Program-made: the position numbers and the translations under genes | The notes under the pieces: model-generated | Seen by the model: only the letters and a program-made list of their open reading frames with translations | Database searches by the model: none | Told to the model about the DNA's origin: nothing | Source: Bryobacter sp964387685 | Lineage (GTDB): Bacteria > Acidobacteriota > Terriglobia > Bryobacterales > Bryobacteraceae | Reading direction: 5' to 3' | DNA length: 64,000 nt | NCBI GenBank assembly: GCA_964387685.1 | Contig: CAYLXK010000006.1 | Span: forward strand, 62,001 to 126,000 | Shown: piece after piece, positions 50,150 to 57,377 of the stretch | Layout of the letters: every line of letters begins with the position of its first letter | How positions within the stretch are numbered: the stretch's first letter is position 1

Positions 50150-51397
50150 TTAGTTGATCGGCTGCATGCGGGCCGTGCCGAAGCGGCGGGGGTTCAAGAG
50201 GTCGTTGAACTTAAACCAAACCTGGTAGCCTTCCTGGCTGAAGCCGACATCGACGCGCAGGAAGGTGGCATTGCGGGCGTTGAAACGGAAGCCGAAGCCG
50301 GCGCTGGTTTCGAGGTTGGAGAAGGCGAGGAGGCTGCGGCGCGGCATGACTTTGCCGGCGTCGAAGAAGAGGGCGCCGTCGAGCCCGGAGAAGATTTCCC
50401 AGCGGTATTCGGCGTTGTAGACCACGGAGTTGCGGTCTGAGAAGCGGAAGAAGCGGTAGCCGCGGACGTCGTCGGAGCCGCCGACAATCGGTTGCAGGTA
50501 GAAGGGGACGACGTTGCCCGCGTCGGTATCCGTAAAGGAGCCTTTGGCCCGCAAGACGATGCGGCGCGTCTTGTTGAAGAAAGGCAGATGCTGTTCGAGA
50601 TCGATATCCATGCGGCGGAAGCTAAAGCGGTCCAGCTTCGTATCGTTGAACCAGGTGTATTCGAAAACGTAATTACCGCCGGACTTGGCGCCGAGTGGGT
50701 CGTCTCGGTAATCGAGCTGGCCGAAGACGCTGGCGCGCCGGTAATCGGTTTGCACGTCGATTCCGGGGCTGACCGCGGGGGAATAAATCTGTTCGGCGGA
50801 AATGAAGCGATTGTCGGTGCCGGGGCCCACGTTCAGATACAGGAGTCCGGCCGAGGCGCCGACCTTGACGAACCTGGCGACGTTGACGCCCAGGATCGCG
50901 TCGAGGTTGAGGTCTTCCAAGCGGTAGTTGGAGCGGCCCTCCCTGCGGGAAAGCGGCCCGGGGCCGTAGTAGTTGATGCCGGCGTAGTTGCGGCGGACGG
51001 CCAAAAAGTCCAGATCCAGACGTCCCTTGGCCAAGCGGGGCAAGCGCGCTTCGGCCTCGATCTTGTAGTAGGCGCGCGTGGAAATCTGCGCGCCGATGCG
51101 GGTCTGGAGACTGCCGCCGGCCAAGTCTTCGCGGAAGTACTCAGGACCAAGGGCGAAGCCGCCGCCGGTGACCATGTTGCCGATTTTGGGCCGGAGGCCG
51201 TTAAAGCCCTGGCTAAAGCGTTCGAGATACTTCTTGTCTTTGAAGTCTCGCAGGAAATTTTCGGCCTTAGAGACCTCTTCGGGTTTCAGCGTTTTCGCCT
51301 TGGCCTCGCGTTCTTCTACAATCTGCTTCTCCCGGGTGGCGCTACTTTGTGCCCAGATTCCTTCGCACACCATTAAGACAATTAAAAACTTGCGCAT
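50150..51397 (-). CDS. BamA/TamA-type outer-membrane beta-barrel (surface antigen D15 domain, no POTRA)
   Basis: About 415 residues. Signal peptide MRKFLIVLMVCEGIWAQS, a short Glu/Lys-rich helix, then beta strands through the end, with the conserved GGSDDVRGYRFFRFSDRNSV and the repeated AEYRWEIF-type strands of the D15 domain. It lacks the usual POTRA repeats, so it may be a stand-alone barrel. ATG 51397 is chosen because it begins the signal peptide; a longer upstream reading has none. First gene of the minus-strand run toward 45917. Confidence 0.85.
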   Translation of the reverse strand: MRKFLIVLMVCEGIWAQSSATREKQIVEEREAKAKTLKPEEVSKAENFLRDFKDKKYLERFSQGFNGLRPKIGNMVTGGGFALGPEYFREDLAGGSLQTRIGAQISTRAYYKIEAEARLPRLAKGRLDLDFLAVRRNYAGINYYGPGPLSRREGRSNYRLEDLNLDAILGVNVARFVKVGASAGLLYLNVGPGTDNRFISAEQIYSPAVSPGIDVQTDYRRASVFGQLDYRDDPLGAKSGGNYVFEYTWFNDTKLDRFSFRRMDIDLEQHLPFFNKTRRIVLRAKGSFTDTDAGNVVPFYLQPIVGGSDDVRGYRFFRFSDRNSVVYNAEYRWEIFSGLDGALFFDAGKVMPRRSLLAFSNLETSAGFGFRFNARNATFLRVDVGFSQEGYQVWFKFNDLLNPRRFGTARMQPIN

Positions 51398-51445
51398 TCG
51401 CGTTCTTCGTATTCGCCTTCTTTTGAGCTTAGACACAACAAAACA

Positions 51446-51482
51446 GAGTTGCGGATTGCTATAGGTTAGCAATCCGCAACTC
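51446..51482 (-). terminator. Strong rho-independent terminator of the PEP-CTERM gene
   Basis: A perfect 15-bp stem (51446-51460 with 51468-51482, loop ATAGGTT), then on the minus strand TGTTTTGTTGTG. It starts 23 bases after the PEP-CTERM stop codon, so transcription of that gene probably ends here and the BamA-like run has its own promoter. Confidence 0.85.
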
Positions 51483-51505
51483 CGTTGCGACAACTGTTAA
51501 TTTCT

Positions 51506-52147
51506 CTAGGTGCGTTTACGGCGGAAGGCCAGGTAGGCCAGAGCTCCGCCCACCATCAAATAGGTGGAGGGTTCGGGCACATCGTTGCCAGTGGTCGGCG
51601 GCGGAGGAGGCGGCGGCGGCGGGGGAGGAGGAGGGGGTTCCTCGGCGCTGAAGGTGCCGGTAACGCGGAAGAAGGCGTTTGTGAAGAGGAAGAGGTTGTT
51701 ATCCGAGACCTGGAAGCTGAGGCTAAAGGGGGTGCCGAGCGCGCCGGTGAGGGCAAAGGTCTCATTGGCGAAGTTGCTGTCGGCGAAGCAGTCCGTGGGA
51801 ACCAGTCCGCAGTTGCCGGTCAGGGGAGAGCCTTGGCCGGTGAAGTTGGTGCCGCCCGGGCTCGTATTCAAAGGGTTGTTGAAGTTAAAGACGCTGAAGG
51901 ACTCGCCGGAGAAGTCCGCGTCGGTTAACTCGAGAGTGCCGTTGCCGATGAGAGTGAAGGTCCAGGGACCGGCGCCGGGCGCGGAAAAGCCCGTGCCGTT
52001 GGTGCCACCACTGACGCTGGAAATCCCCGTTCCCAGGTCCGTCACGCCTTGGATGTTGTACCAAACGCCAGACTGGATGGCGGCGGCATCCAGCCGGGCC
52101 GTCATCATCGCCAGCGCGGCCAAAAGAAATTTGCTTCGCATGTGCAT
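51506..52147 (-). CDS. PEP-CTERM sorting-domain protein
   Basis: About 213 residues: signal peptide (MRSKFLLAALAMMTARLDA), a beta-rich secreted body, an EE plus 14-proline linker, and a C-terminal VPEPSTYLMVGGALAYLAFRRKR that is a full PEP-CTERM motif (PEP, hydrophobic helix, basic tail). Such proteins are processed by the archaeosortase-like EpsH and moved to the cell surface. No epsH gene is in the window. ATG 52147 or 52141 starts the signal peptide. The gene has its own terminator and a structured leader upstream. Confidence 0.9.
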   Translation of the reverse strand: MHMRSKFLLAALAMMTARLDAAAIQSGVWYNIQGVTDLGTGISSVSGGTNGTGFSAPGAGPWTFTLIGNGTLELTDADFSGESFSVFNFNNPLNTSPGGTNFTGQGSPLTGNCGLVPTDCFADSNFANETFALTGALGTPFSLSFQVSDNNLFLFTNAFFRVTGTFSAEEPPPPPPPPPPPPPPTTGNDVPEPSTYLMVGGALAYLAFRRKRT

Positions 52148-52205
52148 AAGAGAACTCTGCGGCCAAAGCGTTTCCAAAGCAATTCGGATCTTCCCTTAGA
52201 CAAAA

Positions 52206-52300
52206 AGGGCGTATCTCGCCCTAGCGAAGGGGCCGTAGTTTTTCAGGTGCCTGCCTACCGAATCGGGATGGGCATAAGCACCTGAGGCAAGGGCGAGATA
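52206..52300 (-). promoter_or_regulatory. Candidate attenuator leader upstream of the PEP-CTERM gene
   Basis: In the divergent region between the PEP-CTERM gene and the REC-PP2C gene. Read on the minus strand, AGGGCG and CGCCCT (with loop AGATA, 52222-52206) form a hairpin followed by TTTTTG, as in a terminator. The same left arm can instead pair with TATCTCGCCCT, since AGGGCGAGATA (52290-52300) and TATCTCGCCCT (52212-52222) are perfect 11-bp complements. A nested 8-bp stem (TCAGGTGC 52243-52250 with GCACCTGA 52278-52285) lies inside. Mutually exclusive pairings are the logic of an attenuator. No known riboswitch consensus recognised. Confidence 0.5.
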
Positions 52301-52403
52301 GGCCTTAGGGGGACGGGAGGAGGGCCTATTTGCTGGCCTTTCGCAGAAAACGGATGCCGGGGGCTAGCGCCAATCCGTCTAAGCTAGAGGGGAAGTTCCC
52401 GGT

Positions 52404-53534
52404 ATGACTGTAGGGCAAAAAAGAGAGAGCGTCTTCGTCTGCGACGACCAAATGGAAGTACGCGAAGCACTGCGTCTGTTGTTGAAATCCAATGGCTACG
52501 TAGTTGAAACATTCGCGAGTCCCAGTGATTTGCTCAGCGCCGCGCAACGAACGGCGGCCTCTTTGATTCTGCTGGACATGAATTACACGCGCGATACAAC
52601 AAGCGGCGCGGAAGGGTTGGGGTTGATCGGCAGGTTGCGCGAGGCGCGTGTGGCAGCGCCATTAATAGCCATGACGGCATGGGGAGATATTTCTCTGGCC
52701 GTGGCGGCGATGCAATCGGGCGCATCGGACTTTATCGAAAAGCCATGGAACAACGACCGGTTGTTGCAATTAGCGGCCAAGTGGTGTGCGGCCCAGACGG
52801 GGGCTTCCAAAGAGCTGGAATCCGCGCGCAAGGTGCAACAAAGCTTGCTGCCGCGCGCCGCGCCGCGCTTGGGCGGACTGGAGGTGGCTTGCCGCTTTTT
52901 GCCGGCGCGTGAGGTATCCGGAGACTACTACGATTTTTTCGAGAAGAGGGCAGGGCACTTTGGGCTGGTAGTGGCCGATGTGAGCGGCAAAGGAATTCCG
53001 GCAGCGATGCTGATGTCGAATCTGCAAGGACTATTCCGCAGCCTGGTGCCGCAAAATAGCGTGGACCCGGCGGGACTGTTGCGCGCGGTGAATCGACAGT
53101 TCCATGAGTCGACGGCGCCGGAGGCCTTTGCCAGCGTGTTTTACGCCGATTTTGAGGAAGGCAGCAAGGAATTGCGCTATGTGAATTGTGGGCATCCCGC
53201 GGGAATGTTGTGGCGGGCCAACGGGCAGATGGAGACGTTGGCCGCGACGGCGATGGTGATCGGTGCGTTTGGAGAATGGGACGGCGAAGTGGGGCGGGTG
53301 CAGTTGGGGACGGGGGACCGCCTCTTGATCGTTTCCGACGGCGCGATGGAGGCGCAGCGGGTGGATAGCGCCGGCGAGCAGGAATTTGGCGAAGAACGCC
53401 TTTGGCAGTTACTGGCGGATACGGCGGGTTTTGCGCCGCACGAGGCGCTGGGGGTGGTGGAAAACGAGGTGGTCGCCTTTTCCGGCGTTTCACTCTACGA
53501 CGATTGCACGCTGTGCCTGCTGGCGATTCGTTAG
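52404..53534 (+). CDS. Response regulator with PP2C-type phosphatase output (RsbU/SpoIIE-like)
   Basis: 376 residues. A receiver domain (1-125) has the Asp pair VCDDQ near residue 13, phosphoacceptor Asp in ILLDMNYT, and Lys in FIEKPW; a PP2C/SpoIIE-type phosphatase follows (about 145-376) with REVSGDYYDFF, LVVADVSGKGIPAAM and LIVSDGAMEA as metal-binding sites. Partner-switching regulators of this type control sigma factors or anti-sigma antagonists; no such partner is next to it. It is divergent from the PEP-CTERM gene across the structured leader. Confidence 0.93.
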   Translation: MTVGQKRESVFVCDDQMEVREALRLLLKSNGYVVETFASPSDLLSAAQRTAASLILLDMNYTRDTTSGAEGLGLIGRLREARVAAPLIAMTAWGDISLAVAAMQSGASDFIEKPWNNDRLLQLAAKWCAAQTGASKELESARKVQQSLLPRAAPRLGGLEVACRFLPAREVSGDYYDFFEKRAGHFGLVVADVSGKGIPAAMLMSNLQGLFRSLVPQNSVDPAGLLRAVNRQFHESTAPEAFASVFYADFEEGSKELRYVNCGHPAGMLWRANGQMETLAATAMVIGAFGEWDGEVGRVQLGTGDRLLIVSDGAMEAQRVDSAGEQEFGEERLWQLLADTAGFAPHEALGVVENEVVAFSGVSLYDDCTLCLLAIR

Positions 53535-53545
53535 GCGGCTTTCCG

Positions 53546-54808
53546 CTAGGAGGCTTTATCGAGAGGCTTGGTGGAATCGATGCCCAGCCAGCAGAGGGCG
53601 CCAATGAAATAGGCGGCGGCGGAGATGTAGAAGGTGATGGTGTAGTCGTTGCCGGTAGCATCGAGGACTTTGCCGATGACAATGGGCGCGACGGCCCCGG
53701 CGAAGTTGCCCATCATGTTCATCGAGCCGGATAGGGTGCCGGCAAATTTGCCGCCTACATCCATGCAGGTATTCCAGGCCGGGGGCATGACGAGGTCGTT
53801 AAAGAAGCTGGCAAACGCAATGACGAAGACGACCGTGAGGGGATCCTTAAGCGATACGCTGAGCAGCAGCAAGGCGCCCGCGACGGTCATGCCCGTAATC
53901 GCCATCAGCTTACGGGCGCGGCGGGCATCGTTTAGCTTGCGGCCCAGCAGCGGCGTCAGGAAGCCGCTTACCAGACAACCCACCCCACCCAGGAAAAGCG
54001 GCATGCCGCTGAGCACCGCGCCGGAGGATTTCAAGTCGAAGCCGAGCGCTTTGCTGAGGTAGGTGGGGAACCAGGTGATGTAAAAGTACCAGCCGTAAGA
54101 GAGCATGAAGTACTGCACCCAGAGCAGCCAGACGCTGGAAGACGCGGAAAAGCGACCCCACGGCACGCTGCCATGATCGTCGGCCATTTTGACGCTATCG
54201 CCGATAATGGCGAGCTCGGCTGCGTTGACGCTGGGGTGGTCCTTGGGGTTGTCGCGGTACCAGAAGAAAAAGACCGCCACCCAGAGCACGCCCAGGATGC
54301 CGAAGAGTTGAAAGGCGACCCGCCAGTCGATGATCTGGAAAAGGCCGGCCATGAGCAGCGGCGTAAAGGCGCCACCCCAGCGGGCGCTCATCCAAACAAT
54401 GCCCTGCGCACGGCTTTTTTCCGGGAATGGCAGCCAAGTGGAAAAGGCCTTGGTGATATTGGGAAATGCACCCGCTTCGCCAGCGCCGAAAAGAAAACGG
54501 ACGATCAGGAGATAGAGGTAACTAGTCGCCCAGCCGGTGGCGGCAGTAAAAAAACTCCACCAGAGCACGATGCGGGCCAGCACCTTGCGGGGACCCCATT
54601 TATCGCCCATCCAGCCGCCAGGGATTTCAAAGAGAGCGTAGGAGAGGGCGAAGGCGCTCAGGATCAGGCCGAACTGGGAATTCGATAGCCCCAGGTCTTC
54701 CCGCATCCTGGGCCCGGCGAAGGAAATCGAGACGCGGTCGATGTAGGTGATGATCGAAAGGACGACGGCGAAAAAGATGACCCAATGACGAGTACCGCTT
54801 GCTTGCAT
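53546..54808 (-). CDS. MFS transporter, anion:cation symporter type
   Basis: About 420 residues, 12 helices. SIITYIDRVSISFAGPRM, then FEIPGGWMGDKWGPRKVL and VRFLFGAGEAGAFPNITKAF place it in the same ACS family as the carrier at 17012-18235, close to hexuronate or organic anion transporters. No catabolic gene is adjacent. Start ATG 54808; an upstream in-frame start would overlap cutA. Confidence 0.9.
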   Translation of the reverse strand: MQASGTRHWVIFFAVVLSIITYIDRVSISFAGPRMREDLGLSNSQFGLILSAFALSYALFEIPGGWMGDKWGPRKVLARIVLWWSFFTAATGWATSYLYLLIVRFLFGAGEAGAFPNITKAFSTWLPFPEKSRAQGIVWMSARWGGAFTPLLMAGLFQIIDWRVAFQLFGILGVLWVAVFFFWYRDNPKDHPSVNAAELAIIGDSVKMADDHGSVPWGRFSASSSVWLLWVQYFMLSYGWYFYITWFPTYLSKALGFDLKSSGAVLSGMPLFLGGVGCLVSGFLTPLLGRKLNDARRARKLMAITGMTVAGALLLLSVSLKDPLTVVFVIAFASFFNDLVMPPAWNTCMDVGGKFAGTLSGSMNMMGNFAGAVAPIVIGKVLDATGNDYTITFYISAAAYFIGALCWLGIDSTKPLDKAS

Positions 54809-54821
54809 CCGTCGCAGACTA

Positions 54822-55157
54822 TCATACTGAGCTCTCAATCCACCGCAGGTATGGTTCTAGACCTCCCTCCACGGGCAGGACGAGGCCTTCGGGAACCTGG
54901 TATGGGTGCAACTCGGCAAGGGCGGCCAGGACCTCCTTAGAGCGGCTGCGCAGGGTCTTAACCAGCAGTAGGACTTCGCTCGCAGTCTCAACCTTGCCCT
55001 CCCAGCGGTAAATGCTCTCAAGGGCGGGAATGAGATTGACGCACGCCGCCAATTGCCGCTCCACCAGCGCGTGGGCCAGCAGGCGGGCCTGGGCGAGATC
55101 CGGGGCGGTCGCCAATATTACACAAAATTCAGCATCCGTAACGCTCGGCAATTGCAA
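54822..55157 (-). CDS. cutA: Divalent cation tolerance protein CutA
   Basis: 111 residues: AEFCVILATAPDLAQARLLAHALVE opens the ferredoxin-like fold and AACVNLIPALESIYRWEGKVE is the CutA signature, with LLLVKTLRSR and LHPYQVPEGLVLPV after it. A trimer-forming small protein; copper tolerance and protease linkage are reported in some bacteria. The start is TTG at 55157 or 55151, with AGGAG just upstream. Confidence 0.93.
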   Translation of the reverse strand: MQLPSVTDAEFCVILATAPDLAQARLLAHALVERQLAACVNLIPALESIYRWEGKVETASEVLLLVKTLRSRSKEVLAALAELHPYQVPEGLVLPVEGGLEPYLRWIESSV

Positions 55158-55205
55158 TCACTCCTATATGTGTCTATAAACTAAGAAGTAGCCATTTTCC
55201 GATCT

Positions 55206-55532
55206 ATGTCAATCCTCCGCTTTCCGCTTTTGCGCCGGGCCGGTCTCATTTTGGGACTGATGCTGGCGGCGGCCTACGCGATTATTGCCCTGAAGGGGCC
55301 GAACGGCGTGAGTGCGTTGGCCGATCAGCGCCGGGAACTGGACCAATTGCAGACCGAAAACGCGAACCTTACCAAGATGCGCGACGAATTGCGAGATACG
55401 GTGCGGGCCTTAGGCTCCGACGCGCAGACGCAGGAATTGGCCGCGCGCGACAAGCTGGGCAAGGCGCGCAAGGGGGAAGTGGTGATTAAGGTGGATCCAC
55501 CGAAGGGCGGCGCGGAGACCCCCGTACACTAG
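55206..55532 (+). CDS. FtsB/DivIC-like septum formation protein
   Basis: 108 residues: a short N-terminus, one membrane segment (about 12-32), a coiled coil (ALADQRRELDQLQTENANLTKMRDEL) and a short tail with LAARDKLGKARKGEVVIKV. This is the bitopic septum-initiator layout. A divisome role is inferred; no ftsL or ftsQ is near. Divergent from cutA with 48 bases between. Confidence 0.75.
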   Translation: MSILRFPLLRRAGLILGLMLAAAYAIIALKGPNGVSALADQRRELDQLQTENANLTKMRDELRDTVRALGSDAQTQELAARDKLGKARKGEVVIKVDPPKGGAETPVH

Positions 55533-55842
55533 GCCCGCTATCTAGGCCTACGTTCTAAGCTCTGCGTAGCAGCCGGAGGGGGCGAAAATCTCGCGGTCGC
55601 CAATTCAATCGTTCGATCAATTTCCGGCGGCGGCGTTCCAACATTTGTCCGTCCCACCAATTCAATACGAGAGCAAGTAGCATTGCCTACTGGCATTGCA
55701 CGGCGGATGCCATCCCAATCTGAAACATCTTGCGCGGTGGCCCGAATGAAATTCCAGAGCCCTTGTCGAAATAGCCGAGCGACGCGCGACATGTTTTCGA
55801 GCGCCCTGCGCGCTTCAAAATCATCGACTAAAGGTAACGGCA
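55533..55842. other. 310-base gap without a supported gene
   Basis: Holds a minus-strand open frame of about 100 codons (TTG start at 55843, stop at 55538) that I do not accept as a gene: no ribosome site, no family and mixed composition. A weak 6-bp TAGGCC/GGCCTA hairpin lies after the FtsB-like stop. No RNA gene seen. The purine-rich AAAGG at the right end is the ribosome site of the next gene. Confidence 0.4.
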
Positions 55843-56193
55843 ATGAAATACTGCATTATGGTCTACGAGACGCTCCAGGACTTCTCGAAGCGCACCAATC
55901 AAGACGCTCAAGCCTATTGGGCGGCCTATTCCGCGTATGGTAAGGCCCTGCATGAGGCCCAAGTATCGGCCGGTGGGCAAGCGCTACAACCTCCGGGGAC
56001 GGGCACGACGTTGCGCCTAAATGGCGGCAAGCGGCATGTCCAGGACGGACCCTACGCCGACACGAAAGAACAGCTTGGCGGCTTCTTCATCGTGGACGTG
56101 CCGGATCTGGACGCGGCTTTGGAATGGGCGGCGCGTTGCCCGGCGGCGGCGACGGGCGCGGTGGAAGTGCGGCCCGTGCTGCCGATGGGATGA
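55843..56193 (+). CDS. YciI-family (DGPF) protein
   Basis: 116 residues beginning MKYCIMVYETLQDF, with the hallmark DGPYADTKEQLGGFFIVDVPDLDAALEW. A small ferredoxin-like protein whose gene is characteristically coupled to ECF42-type sigma factors. Ribosome site AAAGG lies 8 bases before the start. The stop overlaps the sigma gene start by 4 bases. Confidence 0.92.
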   Translation: MKYCIMVYETLQDFSKRTNQDAQAYWAAYSAYGKALHEAQVSAGGQALQPPGTGTTLRLNGGKRHVQDGPYADTKEQLGGFFIVDVPDLDAALEWAARCPAAATGAVEVRPVLPMG

Positions 56194-57377
56194 CGGAAGT
56201 CCAAAGAGTGGTGGATGAGGCAGCGCGGCTCCATTGGGGCCGCCTGCTTGCCTTGCTGATCGCGCGCAATGCGGCGCCCCTGCGGGATATTGCCAGGGCG
56301 GAAGATGCCTTGGCGGAGGCCTTTGCCACCGCGCTCGAAAAATGGCCGCAGGAGGGGGTGCCGGCCAATCCAGTGGCGTGGCTGTTTAGCGTGGCGCGGC
56401 GGCGGGATATCGACCGGCTAAGGAAAGACGCTAGGCGCGAAAGCCTGCCGCCGGATTGGGAGGCGGATTTCCCGGCGCCGGCCGAGGTGATTCCCGATGA
56501 GCGGGTGCGGCTCCTTTTCGTTTGCGCCCACCCGGCTATTGACGAAACGGTACGCACGCCCTTGATGCTGCAAACGGTTCTGCGATTGCCCGCCGAGGCC
56601 ATTGCATCGGCCTTTTTGGTGGCGCCCTCGGCCATGGGGCAGCGCCTGGTGCGGGCCAAGGCCAAGATTCGCGACGCGGGCATTCCTTTCGAGGTGCCCA
56701 GTGCCAAGGAGTTGCCCGAGCGGCTGCACGCGGTTCTCGAAGCGGTCTATGCGGCCCAGGCGCACATGGAGGAAGAGGCGATCCGGCTGGCGCGCATTCT
56801 GGCCGAGACGATGCCTGGCGAGGCCGAGGCGCTGGCGCTCTTGTCGTTACTGCTCTATCTGCGGGCCCGCGCGGCGGCCCGGCGAGGCAGCGTGGGAGAA
56901 TTTGTGCCGCTAACCGAGCAAGACCCCTCGCGTTGGGATTCCGCTTTGCTGGACGAGGCGGAAGTGCTGCTGCTGCGGGCGGCGTCGCTCGGCCGCCTGG
57001 GGCCTTACCAACTGGAAGCGGCTATCCAATCCGCCCATTGCGTGCGCCGTTATACGGGGCGCACGGATTGGCCGGCGATCGTAAATCTGTATGCGCACCT
57101 AGTCTCGATCAGCCCCACCATCGGTGCGCAGATTGCTTACGCGGCCGCATTGGCCGAGGCGGGGAGGATGCGCGAAGGACTCGCGCTCTTGCAAGGCCTG
57201 GAGGAAAAGCGCGTGCGCGCTTATCAGCCTTTCTTTGCGACGCGGGCCCACCTGTATGCACTCTCCGGGCAGCGTGCCGAAGCGTGCGCCGATTATGAGC
57301 GCGCCATCGGGCTCACCACGGATCGTGCCTTGCGGGACTTCCTGGCCGAACGAGCGCTACTTCTGAATCGCGCGTGA
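56190..57377 (+). CDS. ECF42-type sigma factor with C-terminal helical extension
   Basis: About 395 residues, ATG 56190 overlapping the DGPF gene stop. Sigma-2 region: DIARAEDALAEAFATALEKWP, then VAWLFSVARRRDIDRLRK. Sigma-4 region: LPAEAIASAFLVAPSAMGQRLVRAKAKI. Residues about 190-390 form a TPR-like extension (DSALLDEAEVLLLRAASLGRLG, then EACADYERAIGL). This is the ECF42 group, which works with its DGPF partner and needs the C-terminal extension. No anti-sigma gene is adjacent, as usual for this group. The end overlaps the convergent polX by 21 bases. Confidence 0.93.
   Translation: MTEVQRVVDEAARLHWGRLLALLIARNAAPLRDIARAEDALAEAFATALEKWPQEGVPANPVAWLFSVARRRDIDRLRKDARRESLPPDWEADFPAPAEVIPDERVRLLFVCAHPAIDETVRTPLMLQTVLRLPAEAIASAFLVAPSAMGQRLVRAKAKIRDAGIPFEVPSAKELPERLHAVLEAVYAAQAHMEEEAIRLARILAETMPGEAEALALLSLLLYLRARAAARRGSVGEFVPLTEQDPSRWDSALLDEAEVLLLRAASLGRLGPYQLEAAIQSAHCVRRYTGRTDWPAIVNLYAHLVSISPTIGAQIAYAAALAEAGRMREGLALLQGLEEKRVRAYQPFFATRAHLYALSGQRAEACADYERAIGLTTDRALRDFLAERALLLNRA

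Noticed and set aside
52206..52300. Known c-di-GMP riboswitch (GEMM) before the PEP-CTERM gene
   Set aside because: The conserved GEMM core sequences are absent; only the alternative stems are supported.
55538..55843. 101-codon minus-strand frame between the FtsB-like and DGPF genes
   Set aside because: TTG start, no ribosome site, no family; kept only as a note in the gap.
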